64,000 nt of DNA, from contig SZPC01000001.1 of NCBI GenBank assembly GCA_030263475.1, forward strand, positions 205,904 through 269,903. Reading direction: 5' to 3'. Source of the DNA: OLB4 sp002050165 (lineage in GTDB: Bacteria; Bacteroidota; Ignavibacteria; Tepidaquicellales; Tepidaquicellaceae). The notes beneath the pieces are model-generated. The model did not search any database, was not told where the DNA came from, and saw only the letters and a list, made by a program, of their open reading frames with translations. Of this stretch, positions 37,353-46,164 are shown one piece after another (position 1 is the first letter of the stretch; each line of letters starts with the position of its first letter). The position numbers and the translations under genes are program-made.

Positions 37353-38258
37353 TTGAAAAAAATATTCATTATTGTTTACCTCACCATTTCGGCTGCATTA
37401 ACACCGGTCGCGGCAAAATACGTAGTTGAACAAGTTTCACCTCTATCTCTCGCATTTTTCAGATTTGGTTTAGCTACGGTTATATTAATTGTTGTGTTTC
37501 TCATCAGAAATTTAAATTTTAAGATAGACAAAAAAGATCTCCCGAAGTTTTTATTTCTTGGTGCTCTCGTAATTCCAGTTAATCAATTCTTTTTCCTTGA
37601 AGGTATTAAACTATCCACTGCTTCATTCAGTGGTGTAATGTATGCATGCACTCCGCTGTTCATATACATAATTGCCATATTCCGAAATGATGAAACGTTT
37701 TATAAAACAAAAATGATCTCAATTGCGTTATCAATCACTGGAATTGTTTTGATATTCTGGGAAGGTTTAATGCGGGCAAATAGTGCAGGTTTATCAACCT
37801 TGACGGGTGATGCTTTTTTGTTCTTTGCGGTTTTATCGTGGTCATTTTACCTTGCACTCTCAAAAAATCCAATTGCTAAGTATGGTACTTTAAAAACTTC
37901 AACTATTGCATTTATTATCGGAATGATTTTTTATATTCCGGTCTTTATCTTTGATTACAAAAATTTTACACTGGCTAAACTTGACATTTACGGATTCATT
38001 GGGTTCTTTTATTTATCTGTACTTGTAGCCTTCGGAGGTTATTTCATTTACTCCTATTCTACAAAAATTGTACCCACAAGCACACTCACAACACTTACAA
38101 ATTCATCTCCTATCATTACAATTATATTTTCTTACATTTTATTGAAGGAAGATTTATCATATTTTTTTCTCATCGGTTCAATAGTTACTATACTGGGTGT
38201 ATTTATAGCAAGCAGGGTTGATAAAAAGCTTTTAAAAGTTTCAATCTTAAATGAATAA
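37353..38258 (+). CDS. EamA/DMT family transporter
   Basis: 301 residues, starting with TTG at 37353 (KKIFIIVYLTISAALTPVAAK). Ten membrane helices form two EamA repeats (about 5-135 and 150-290), as in drug/metabolite exporters. Conserved bits include SPLSLAFFRFGLATVIL, SFSGVMYACTPLF, DAFLFFAVLSWSFYLAL and STLTTLTNSSPIITIIFSY. The substrate (amino acid, nucleotide sugar or other) is unknown. It overlaps the following CDF gene by 8 bp, opening a five-gene packed run that ends with cca. Confidence 0.88.
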   Translation: MKKIFIIVYLTISAALTPVAAKYVVEQVSPLSLAFFRFGLATVILIVVFLIRNLNFKIDKKDLPKFLFLGALVIPVNQFFFLEGIKLSTASFSGVMYACTPLFIYIIAIFRNDETFYKTKMISIALSITGIVLIFWEGLMRANSAGLSTLTGDAFLFFAVLSWSFYLALSKNPIAKYGTLKTSTIAFIIGMIFYIPVFIFDYKNFTLAKLDIYGFIGFFYLSVLVAFGGYFIYSYSTKIVPTSTLTTLTNSSPIITIIFSYILLKEDLSYFFLIGSIVTILGVFIASRVDKKLLKVSILNE

Positions 38259-39660
38259 ATCCGCTTCAGAGAATTTTGCATTGCTCAAGATACGTGTTGC
38301 CAGAAATTCCCTGTATGCAGCACTTTTTATAACATTTATCAAATATATAGCAGCATATTTCAGCGGCAGCTTGTCCGTTCTGTCGGAAATGTTCCATTCG
38401 GGAATTGATATAGTTGCATGCACATTGACAATACTTTCGGTAAAATTATCTGCAAAACCACCGGACGAAGATCACAATTACGGTCACGATAAAATTGAAA
38501 ATTTCGTAGCTATAATTCAGGTGTTGATATTATTCTTCCTTTGTGCTTATATATTATTTGAAGTTGTTCAAAGATTTACTTCTGTTACACAACCTGAAGT
38601 AGTTATATCATACTGGACTTTTGGAGTAATTTTAATTTCTATCGGGATTGATATTAACCGGACAAAAGCTCTGAGGAAAATTGCAGCCCAAACTCGGTCA
38701 AAGTCTCTCGAGGCAGATGCTTTACATTTTTCATCAGATATTCTGAGTTCGGTTATTGTCCTGATTGCTATGACATTGACGTACCTTGACATAAGTATTT
38801 ATGCTGATTCTATCGGAGCAATTTTAGTTTGCGGAGTAATTATTTTTGTAGGTGCAAAATTATTTAAACGATCGCTTGATGCCTTGATGGACAGAGTACC
38901 ATCGGGACTCAGGCAGAAAATTATCAGTGTTACAAAATCTCTCAAAAACGTTGAAGACATTAAATCTTTGAGAATAAGATCTACCGGAAATGTGATATTT
39001 ATTGATATGACAATCTTCATAAGCCGGTTGATACCATTTTCTAAAGTTCATGATATAACTGAGGAAGTAGAAAATAAGATCAGAGAAATTATTCCACATG
39101 CGGATATTATTATTCATTCCGAACCGGTTGAAACTCAAAACGAAACAATAAATGATAAAATCAGAATAATTGTAAACAATGAGGGATTTAATTGTCATGA
39201 TATATTTTCACATAAAATCGGAAAGGAAATATTTACGGAACTCCATATAGAGATTGACGATACAAACAACCTTCATCATGCCCACGAAATCGTAGATAAA
39301 ATTGAATCAAAAATTAAAAATCAAATCGGGATAATTAATAACGTTAAGGTACATATTGATGAACCAGGGGATGTGGTATTTGAAACTGTTGACATTACAC
39401 TTAAATCTTCTGATCTTATAGTGATGGCAAAGCAGATATTAAAGGAATATAAAAGTGTCAAAAGCTCAGACGATTTTAAAATTGTATCTGCAGGAGGAAA
39501 AATCAGGGTTTCGTTAAATTGTACTTTTATTAATGATCTCTCGTTTGAACAGGTACACGAATTGGTTACAATGCTTGAAAGTAGAATATATCTTGATGTA
39601 AAAGCTGTTTATCCGCATTTGTCAAACGTAATCATTCATTCTGAACCTCAATCTCTGTGA
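38251..39660 (+). CDS. Cation diffusion facilitator (CDF) efflux protein with long C-terminal tail
   Basis: 469 residues, against about 300 for FieF-type members. The membrane domain (about 15-210) has HSGIDIVACTLTIL, the intramembrane HNYGHDKIENF (HxxxD-type) and ADALHFSSDIL metal motifs. The tail appears to hold three tandem ferredoxin-like dimerisation domains instead of one: residues about 215-290 (ending IIIHSEPVETQ), about 295-370 (ending VKVHIDEPGDV) and about 390-469 (ending VIIHSEPQSL). The repeated I-H-(S/D)-E-P endings show an internal repeat. It exports Zn2+, Fe2+ or similar by proton antiport. It overlaps the EamA gene by 8 bp. Confidence 0.9.
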   Translation: MNKSASENFALLKIRVARNSLYAALFITFIKYIAAYFSGSLSVLSEMFHSGIDIVACTLTILSVKLSAKPPDEDHNYGHDKIENFVAIIQVLILFFLCAYILFEVVQRFTSVTQPEVVISYWTFGVILISIGIDINRTKALRKIAAQTRSKSLEADALHFSSDILSSVIVLIAMTLTYLDISIYADSIGAILVCGVIIFVGAKLFKRSLDALMDRVPSGLRQKIISVTKSLKNVEDIKSLRIRSTGNVIFIDMTIFISRLIPFSKVHDITEEVENKIREIIPHADIIIHSEPVETQNETINDKIRIIVNNEGFNCHDIFSHKIGKEIFTELHIEIDDTNNLHHAHEIVDKIESKIKNQIGIINNVKVHIDEPGDVVFETVDITLKSSDLIVMAKQILKEYKSVKSSDDFKIVSAGGKIRVSLNCTFINDLSFEQVHELVTMLESRIYLDVKAVYPHLSNVIIHSEPQSL

Positions 39661-39661
39661 T

Positions 39662-40633
39662 ATGAAAATTTCTATTATTGGTTTAGGTCATCTCGGAAAG
39701 ATTCATCTAAAAATACTGAGTGAACTTTCAAATGAGCGAAAAGATTTTTCTATATCAGGAGTGTATGATATAGACAATGAGAAATTATCGGGTATTTCCG
39801 TCAGAAAGTTCATTTCGGTGGAAGAAGCTGTGAGTAATTCAGATACCGCAATTATCGCCTCAACAACAACTTCCCATTTCGATATAGCAAAATTATTTAT
39901 TACATCAGGGAAACATGTCCTTATTGAAAAACCTGTGACGCATAGTATCTCGACTGCGGAAGAACTTCTGGAAATTCAGAAGAAATCAAATGTAAAAGTA
40001 CAGGTCGGACATATTGAGCGCTTCAATCCCGCGATACTCGGTATCTCACAGTATAATATTACTCCGCTATTCATTGAGTCACACAGGTTATCTCAATTTA
40101 ACCCGCGCGGAACAGACGTTTCAGTGATTGCGGATTTAATGATTCACGATATTGATCTTATACTTAATCTCGTTAAATCCCCTGTTGCTTCAATAGACGC
40201 AAATGGCGCTTCTATTATAACGGATAAAATTGACATTGTAAATGCACGTTTGAAATTTGAAAATGGTTGCGTTGCAAATGTAACTGCTTCTCGAATATCA
40301 CAATCAAAGATGAGGAAAATGAGAATCTTTCAGAAAAATGCTTATATATCAATTGACTTTGTTGATAACTCAACTGAAATTTTCTCGCTCAAAAGTAATG
40401 ATGAAACTGACGAAGGTTTTATTGAAATTCCATTGGATGAAAATAAAAAAATTATATATGAAAGAATTGCTATGGAATCTGTTAATCCTATGAAAGAGGA
40501 ACTGAATTCATTCTTAGATTCTATTTTTATGGATACGGAGCCTTTAGTTTCATTAAAAGATGGAGTAACAGCGCTTAAAGTTGCAGATCAAGTTCTGTCC
40601 TCTATTACTACCGGCAACACAAAAATAACCTGA
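39662..40633 (+). CDS. Gfo/Idh/MocA family oxidoreductase
   Basis: 323 residues. NAD(P)-binding Rossmann motif IIGLGHLGKIHLKIL (about 4-18), the family signature EKPVTH (about 96-101) at the nicotinamide site, and a C-terminal alpha/beta substrate domain with MIHDIDLILNL. Members oxidise or epimerise sugars and related polyols; the substrate here is not evident. It starts 1 bp after the CDF gene and ends 2 bp before the phosphoesterase gene, so it is within a packed operon. Confidence 0.88.
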   Translation: MKISIIGLGHLGKIHLKILSELSNERKDFSISGVYDIDNEKLSGISVRKFISVEEAVSNSDTAIIASTTTSHFDIAKLFITSGKHVLIEKPVTHSISTAEELLEIQKKSNVKVQVGHIERFNPAILGISQYNITPLFIESHRLSQFNPRGTDVSVIADLMIHDIDLILNLVKSPVASIDANGASIITDKIDIVNARLKFENGCVANVTASRISQSKMRKMRIFQKNAYISIDFVDNSTEIFSLKSNDETDEGFIEIPLDENKKIIYERIAMESVNPMKEELNSFLDSIFMDTEPLVSLKDGVTALKVADQVLSSITTGNTKIT

Positions 40634-40635
40634 AA

Positions 40636-41511
40636 ATGAAATTTAAAATCGCTCACATTTCGGACGTTCATATAAAATTTGAAGACAATATTAATTCAAT
40701 TTTGTTATCGAGACTTTTTGAAGATATTTCACAAAACGAGTGCAATCATATTTCAATCACCGGTGATATCGTTGAAAATGCAAACCGGAGGGAGTTTGAA
40801 ACGGTTCGAAGCATAATTGAAAAATTCGGTTACCTCGATGGAGATAAACTTTCTGTTGTTCCGGGTAACCACGACATATTCGGGGGTGTGTCAAGAGATA
40901 TACCGGTATATGAATTTCCCGCCCATTGCCGTGATCTCGATTATCAAAAGAAAGAGTTTGATTTCTTTAACTTTTTCAATGAATCATTCAGAAATACAAT
41001 AAGAGATACGGAAATATTTCCATATGTGAAGATATTAAATGACGATATCATCATCATAGGTTTAAATTCAGTAGCACCATATTCAGAAGTTCATAACCCT
41101 GTCGGCACGAACGGAAAAATTAACGACCTTCAACTGAAAAACTTGCTTAAACTGTTTGATGAATTTGACGTTTCGGGAAAATTTAAAATAGTTTTGTTAC
41201 ACCACTATTTCAATAAACCCGGTTCAATGAAAAATGATAAAGATCACGCCCTTTGGCTCAAATCTGAACAGTCTAAAATGAAGTTACACAATAAAAAGGT
41301 TATAGTTGATACTTTTAGGAAATTAAAAGTTGATGTTGTGCTACATGGTCACAACCATATTACCGAAACGTACTTATTAAAAGAAATGATTTTCATAAAT
41401 TCATCAGGTTGTCTGAGACCATTTACCCGCAGCAAGGCAAACAGATATTTCATTTTGGAATTTGATACAGAGCAAAAATCATTCAAGTTGGAAATGAGGC
41501 AAATTTCATGA
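40636..41511 (+). CDS. Calcineurin-like metallophosphoesterase
   Basis: 291 residues with the five phosphoesterase motifs: ISDVHIKF (near 8), GDIVENA, PGNHDIFGG, LLHHYF and LHGHNH. Two metal ions are held by these Asp/His/Asn residues. Size and motif spacing resemble the CpdA/Icc group of cyclic-nucleotide phosphodiesterases, though the substrate cannot be assigned by eye. It has no signal peptide and so is cytosolic. The stop overlaps the cca start by 4 bp, so the two are translationally coupled. Confidence 0.87.
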   Translation: MKFKIAHISDVHIKFEDNINSILLSRLFEDISQNECNHISITGDIVENANRREFETVRSIIEKFGYLDGDKLSVVPGNHDIFGGVSRDIPVYEFPAHCRDLDYQKKEFDFFNFFNESFRNTIRDTEIFPYVKILNDDIIIIGLNSVAPYSEVHNPVGTNGKINDLQLKNLLKLFDEFDVSGKFKIVLLHHYFNKPGSMKNDKDHALWLKSEQSKMKLHNKKVIVDTFRKLKVDVVLHGHNHITETYLLKEMIFINSSGCLRPFTRSKANRYFILEFDTEQKSFKLEMRQIS

Positions 41512-42929
41512 GAAAATTGATTGATGAAAACAAAATAATCGTGGAAATAGGTAAGATTGCTGACAGTGTAAACGCGAACGCATATCTGATAGGTGGATAC
41601 GTGAGGGATTTGATTAGCGGTCGTAACTCAATGGATATTGATATAATGATAATTGGTGACGGTATAAAGTTTGCTGAAATTGTTGCCCAACGAATGAATA
41701 CAAAATTATCCGCTGTATATAAAAAATTTAATACAGCACTTTTAAAAGTTGACAGAACAATTATTGAATTCTCTTCCTCAAGAAAAGAGAGCTACGACAG
41801 ACATTCCAGAAAGCCTAAAGTTCATCCTGCGAGCCTGAGCGATGACATCGCACGCAGAGATTTTACTATTAATGCTATTGCTATATCTTTAAACAAAGAA
41901 ACTTTCGGTGAAATCATTGACCTGTTTAACGGAGTTGATGATATTAAAAATAAGATAATAAGGACACCACTCGATCCGATTAAAACCTTCGATGACGACC
42001 CTTTAAGAATATTAAGAGCAATAAGGTTTGCTGCTACGTTTCAGTTCGTAATAGAAAAACATACTTTCGAGGGAATAATTAAAATGCATAACAGGTTGCG
42101 CGATAATATTGTATCCCAGGAGAGAATCACAAAAGAATTTCTAATGATACTCGGAAGCGCCAAACCATCGTACGGTCTCGAATTGCTATTCAAGTCGGGA
42201 GTAATGGATGTAATCTTTCCTGAGATCGCTGAGTTAGCAGGTGTTGAACAACGAAAGGATTACCATCACAAGGATGTCTTTTACCACACATTGAAAGTTG
42301 TTGATAACATAAGTGAAAAGACCGATAACCTCTGGCTTCGTTTCGCAGCTCTTGTTCACGATATTGCAAAACCACAGACGAAAAGATTTGTTGAGGGAGT
42401 CGGGTGGACATTTCACGGACATGAAGAATTAGGCGCAAGGATGCTCAAGAATATTTTCAAACGATTAAAGTTACCTTTGGATAAGTTACCGTATGTAGAA
42501 AAACTTGTAAGAATGCACCTTCGGCCGATTCCGCTTGCCAATGATGATGTTACTGATTCAGCTATTCGCAGACTTGCTGCGGATGCAGGTGAAGACCTAG
42601 AAGATCTGTTATTGCTGTGCCGGGCTGATATAACTTCTAAAAATCCTGAAAAGGTGAAACGATTTATGAACAATTATGAAATAGTTGAGAAAAAAGTTGT
42701 TGAAGTTCAGGCAAAAGATAAATTGAGGAATTTTCATTCACCCGTACGTGGAGAGAAGATAATGGAAGTTTGTAATATTAAACCTTCGCGGGAAGTTGGC
42801 GTACTTAAAAAAGCTATTGAAGAGGCTATTCTCGATGGACTAATACCAAATGATTACGAGGCAGCATTAAATTATCTCTATAAAATTAAAGACGAAATTC
42901 TCGAGGTTAATTCTGGAGAAGAAAAATAA
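41508..42929 (+). CDS. cca: CCA tRNA nucleotidyltransferase with HD domain
   Basis: 473 residues. The class II nucleotidyltransferase head (about 20-150) has LIGGYVRDLISGRNSMDIDI, with the catalytic DxD, and RRDFTINAIA. The neck and RNA-binding region follows with DDPLRILRAIRFAATF. A metal-dependent HD phosphohydrolase domain (about 245-370) has HKDVFYHTLKVV and LVHDIAKPQTK. It adds or repairs the 3' CCA of tRNAs; the HD domain can hydrolyse 2',3'-cyclic ends. A-adding versus CCA-adding specificity is not separable by eye. It is the last gene of the packed run starting at 37353. Confidence 0.93.
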   Translation: MRKLIDENKIIVEIGKIADSVNANAYLIGGYVRDLISGRNSMDIDIMIIGDGIKFAEIVAQRMNTKLSAVYKKFNTALLKVDRTIIEFSSSRKESYDRHSRKPKVHPASLSDDIARRDFTINAIAISLNKETFGEIIDLFNGVDDIKNKIIRTPLDPIKTFDDDPLRILRAIRFAATFQFVIEKHTFEGIIKMHNRLRDNIVSQERITKEFLMILGSAKPSYGLELLFKSGVMDVIFPEIAELAGVEQRKDYHHKDVFYHTLKVVDNISEKTDNLWLRFAALVHDIAKPQTKRFVEGVGWTFHGHEELGARMLKNIFKRLKLPLDKLPYVEKLVRMHLRPIPLANDDVTDSAIRRLAADAGEDLEDLLLLCRADITSKNPEKVKRFMNNYEIVEKKVVEVQAKDKLRNFHSPVRGEKIMEVCNIKPSREVGVLKKAIEEAILDGLIPNDYEAALNYLYKIKDEILEVNSGEEK

Positions 42930-43039
42930 CTCCTCCTGTGAAAATGCACCTAACGGGATTTTGCAGGAAAACTTAATTTAATAATGGAGTATATTTCTAA
43001 TCAAAAATTGCAAGACTGAATCTGTTTCACCAGAATTAT

Positions 43040-43609
43040 TTAAACGACACTCGTAACTTTATTTCGGGAAGAATAAATTCGTCTCACAATAAAAAATATC
43101 ACTATCAATACAATAAGCAAAGCAATCACCGGTAATATAATGGCAATCACAGAGACGAAGACCGATAATACAAGCTCACCCGTTGATAATATGAAATTAC
43201 CGAAACCGGCAGTAATCCCGGAAGAAATAGCTCTACCCTTTACGGTAAGTAACTGCACCGAAATAGCCGCGCCGCCACCGGTAATTACTGCAAGCGTCCA
43301 ACCGAGTATCGGATTGACATCTGTAAGTAACGTGCTCATCGTTAGCACACCTGCCACAGCAGCGAGCGGAGTTGCAATTGTATCGAATATGTTGTCAAGC
43401 CATGGAACGTAATATGCGATAATCTCAAAAATTGTTGCAACTGCAAAGGTAATTAATGCAGGTGTAGATGCAATCCATTGCTCGTCAGTAGTCAACTCAG
43501 ATAATCCTGACATAGAAGCTATACTTAAAATCAATAGCGGTACAAATACCCTGAATCCGCAGGCAGCTGCTAAAGATATTCCGCTTACAATGCTTAATAT
43601 GTATTCCAT
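43040..43609 (-). CDS. DUF4126 membrane protein
   Basis: 189 residues with about five membrane segments and a basic C terminus (RRIYSSRNK). The family features are the N-terminal SGISLAAACGFRVFVPLL, PWLDNIFDTIATPLAAVAG (about 70-88) and the glycine-rich GGGAAISVQLLTVKGRA. Function unknown. It is 9 bp downstream of another small membrane protein gene on the same strand, so the two probably share a transcript, ending convergently with cca. Confidence 0.85.
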   Translation of the reverse strand: MEYILSIVSGISLAAACGFRVFVPLLILSIASMSGLSELTTDEQWIASTPALITFAVATIFEIIAYYVPWLDNIFDTIATPLAAVAGVLTMSTLLTDVNPILGWTLAVITGGGAAISVQLLTVKGRAISSGITAGFGNFILSTGELVLSVFVSVIAIILPVIALLIVLIVIFFIVRRIYSSRNKVTSVV

Positions 43610-43618
43610 AATTGAACT

Positions 43619-44071
43619 TTACCTGAGTACAAAATAAAAAATAATAACTAAAATTAATCCAACAATAGATTGCATAATCAACTCCCGGAAAGTAAGAACT
43701 TTGTGTTTACCGCCAAACTTTAAAAGCCCGAGTGGCGTCCAGAATGCCCATGTAACTTTATTTCCGACTACCTGCTCTTTAAAACCACCCGGTTTTCGAG
43801 GATAACCGTAAATTCGGAGTGTGTCGTAGAAGAAATAAAATACTAAATCAGCCCACCAAGTCCACCATAAAATGTTAAATGCAATTGCAGCGAACCACCC
43901 GCTTATAAAATAGATACATAATGAAATAAAAACCTGAACAAAAAACTGGGCTACACGGTAACGGTTTAACATCCCGAAATCAGCCCAACCTTTTTTAATG
44001 GAGATATGAAACCCAAAGTAATCAAATAACCCGAATAAAATTATTCCACCTGCCGCTAAAATAATTTCCAT
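43619..44071 (-). CDS. Small polytopic membrane protein, unknown function
   Basis: 150 residues with four membrane segments (about 3-20, 42-62, 67-85 and 130-148). An unusually tryptophan-rich middle (NILWWTWWADLVFYFFYD) and a soluble loop YGYPRKPGGFKEQ are visible. I do not recognise the family. It is transcribed away from the merC-like gene, sharing the 100-bp region with the direct-repeat element, and runs into the DUF4126 gene. Confidence 0.65.
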   Translation of the reverse strand: MEIILAAGGIILFGLFDYFGFHISIKKGWADFGMLNRYRVAQFFVQVFISLCIYFISGWFAAIAFNILWWTWWADLVFYFFYDTLRIYGYPRKPGGFKEQVVGNKVTWAFWTPLGLLKFGGKHKVLTFRELIMQSIVGLILVIIFYFVLR

Positions 44072-44114
44072 TTACAAAAATACAAAATAAGCAATACAGT
44101 TATAAAGATTATAC

Positions 44115-44168
44115 TTGCAAATGAATTGCAAATGATATTCGTGAAAATTATTTTGCTAATGATTTGCA
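44115..44168. promoter_or_regulatory. Direct-repeat operator candidate before the MerC-domain gene
   Basis: Decamer TTGCAAATGA at 44115-44124 is repeated exactly at 44126-44135, an 11-bp period (one helical turn). A third near copy, TTGCTAATGA, is at 44153-44162, followed by TTTGCATAAATG that runs into the start codon. It lies between divergent genes, 4 bp before the MerC-domain ATG. The spacing and sequence suggest a transcription factor operator, possibly a Fur/Zur-type metalloregulator, but the regulator is not identified. Confidence 0.5.
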
Positions 44169-44171
44169 TAA

Positions 44172-44660
44172 ATGAAAATGAGTTCACACAAAAAATTATT
44201 CCGACTCGATATGATTGGATTCTCAGCATCAACTATTTGTGCAATTCATTGTGCAATTATGCCTATTCTTCTAAGCTTGCTACCGCTCGGATTGTTTGAA
44301 TTCGCTACTTCCGTTTATTTTGAAATAGGAGTGATTGGCATTAGCATAATAATTGGTTTGTACACATTCAGAGATGGATATTTGAAGCATCATCATAACC
44401 CTATCCCAATCATAATTTTTATTGGTGGTTTTTGTATTATAATTGCGGGACATTTTATTTTTGGTGGTCACGATCATTCAGAAAGCATGACGGACCATGG
44501 GGTTATTAATTTTTTCATAGTACCGCTCGGTGCGATTTTTATTGGTGTATCTCACTTCCTTAACATCAAAAAAATGAAATCCTGCAATGCAAAACACAAC
44601 TCTGAAAATACTTCAGTTGCAGTTAATGAATCCACTGTAATAGAAACTGCACAAATCTAA
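44172..44660 (+). CDS. MerC-domain membrane protein
   Basis: 162 residues. Four membrane helices and the MerC feature ASTICAIHCAIMPILLSLLP (about 18-37) with a conserved Cys pair. The loops are rich in histidine: DGYLKHHHNP (about 57-66) and GGHDHSESMTDHG (about 98-110), and a C-terminal KKMKSCNAKH adds a further Cys. MerC imports mercuric ion in mer operons, but there is no merA/merR here, and MerC-domain proteins of this group more often sit in general metal homeostasis. It starts 4 bp after the repeat element and ends before a bidirectional terminator. Confidence 0.85.
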   Translation: MKMSSHKKLFRLDMIGFSASTICAIHCAIMPILLSLLPLGLFEFATSVYFEIGVIGISIIIGLYTFRDGYLKHHHNPIPIIIFIGGFCIIIAGHFIFGGHDHSESMTDHGVINFFIVPLGAIFIGVSHFLNIKKMKSCNAKHNSENTSVAVNESTVIETAQI

Positions 44661-44733
44661 GATAATCATTATTGTAATAATTCACATCTGTGAATAGCCA
44701 ATAATATAATCAATTTACATTTTATCGAAATAA

Positions 44734-44762
44734 AAAAAGCCGGGTTTTTAACCCGACTTTTT
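44734..44762. terminator. Bidirectional terminator between convergent genes
   Basis: AAAAAG, then C, then CGGGTT (44734-44746) faces AACCCG, A, CTTTTT (44750-44762) across a 3-nt loop, with a single C-A mismatch. The A-tract and T-tract flank both sides, so it can stop transcripts from merC and from the aldehyde dehydrogenase gene. Confidence 0.8.
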
Positions 44763-44780
44763 AATTTATTCGAAAGGATA

Positions 44781-46148
44781 CTATTTTCTAAAAGATATTT
44801 TTTTAGGTACTGTAAATTGTCTCATACCCTCAATACTACCAAGATATCCGAAACCACTTTGTTTTATCCCAACCCAAGGTGTGCCGCTCACACCGCCAAT
44901 CCCCTGATTTACTCCAATCATGCCTGATTCTATTTTCATTGCGTATTTCTTCACTTTATTTTTATTCTTTGACCATATTGTTGCACCAAGACCAAAATTT
45001 AAATTATTTGCTTTTTCAATAGCCTCTTCCGGAGTTTTAACCTTTTGGATACAAATTACAGGTCCGAATGTTTCAACGTTCATTATATTGTGTTTGTCAG
45101 CAAGATTTGTAATGACCGTCGGCTCGAGCCAGAACCCTTTACCATTGAGTCTGTTACCGCTGTAGATTATTTGCGCGCCTTTTCTCTGCGCTTCTTCTAT
45201 CTGTCTCACTACATGAGAGCGCTGCTCTTCACTGACCATTGGTCCCATATCGTTATCTCCATAACCATCCCCAACCTTAAACTTTTTCACATTTTCAATT
45301 ACGAGCTTTTCAAATTTATCTGCGATCTTCTCTTCTACAAATATTCTTTCGACCGAAACACATACCTGACCGGAATTTCTCAGTGAACCTACTACAGCGT
45401 ATTTTGCCGCTGCTGTTAAGTCTGCATCTTTCAGAATAATCATCGGGTCTTTTCCACCAAGTTCTAACACTAATCTGTTCAGTCGCTTTGAAGATGCTTC
45501 CATGATTTTTTTACCTACTGCCTGAGAACCTACAAATCCAACCATATCAATCTCTGAATTGACTAATTCTTCACCTACTTCCCCTGCACCAAGAAGAAGG
45601 TTGATTACTCCTTTAGGCAAATGGCGATTGTAAATAGTGTACAGCATTTTCCCTGTCAAAGGGGTTAATTCCGATGGTTTGAAAACAACGGAATTACCGG
45701 CTAATATTGCGGGTGTAAGCAGGGATTCCGGCATTCCTACAGGGAAATTCCAAGGTGTTATCACCGCAACAACACCTATTGGAACGCGATATAACTCCGT
45801 TACCAGATTACCCTCCTGATACTTTTCCATCTGGAAAGCTTTCTCGGCTAATTTTATGTTCTCCAGAATAGCATTTGCAGTACCCACAACTTCACCGACA
45901 GCTGATTTATAAATCTTACCCATTTCGTCCGTAATCAGTTTCCCCAACTCTTCTTTCTCTTTCATCAAATCTTTTGCGATTCGCTTCATCGCTGCTATCT
46001 TTGACTTTATCGGTGTATCTGACCAAGTTTTAAGGGCTTTTCGTGCAAGTTTAATTGCAGAAGCAATTTCTCCGCTGGAGGAGCATTTGATTTTTTCAAT
46101 TAGTTCACCTGTGGAGGGGTTTATGTCTAAAATAAATTTTTGACGCAT
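44781..46148 (-). CDS. NAD(P)-dependent aldehyde dehydrogenase (succinate-semialdehyde type)
   Basis: 455 residues of the ALDH superfamily. PWNFP (about 131-135) belongs to the cofactor site, LELGGKDPM carries the general base Glu, and SGQVCVSVER the nucleophilic Cys. The short N terminus (INPSTGEL) and the length match the GabD/Sad subgroup that oxidises succinate semialdehyde and similar aldehydes to acids. Substrate remains inferred. It is the last gene of a reverse run, 16 bp after the epimerase gene. Confidence 0.88.
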   Translation of the reverse strand: MRQKFILDINPSTGELIEKIKCSSSGEIASAIKLARKALKTWSDTPIKSKIAAMKRIAKDLMKEKEELGKLITDEMGKIYKSAVGEVVGTANAILENIKLAEKAFQMEKYQEGNLVTELYRVPIGVVAVITPWNFPVGMPESLLTPAILAGNSVVFKPSELTPLTGKMLYTIYNRHLPKGVINLLLGAGEVGEELVNSEIDMVGFVGSQAVGKKIMEASSKRLNRLVLELGGKDPMIILKDADLTAAAKYAVVGSLRNSGQVCVSVERIFVEEKIADKFEKLVIENVKKFKVGDGYGDNDMGPMVSEEQRSHVVRQIEEAQRKGAQIIYSGNRLNGKGFWLEPTVITNLADKHNIMNVETFGPVICIQKVKTPEEAIEKANNLNFGLGATIWSKNKNKVKKYAMKIESGMIGVNQGIGGVSGTPWVGIKQSGFGYLGSIEGMRQFTVPKKISFRK

Positions 46149-46164
46149 TTGAATGTTGTATTAA

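Noticed and set aside
42190..42673. Reverse frames within cca
   Set aside because: Antisense shadows of the HD-domain coding region.
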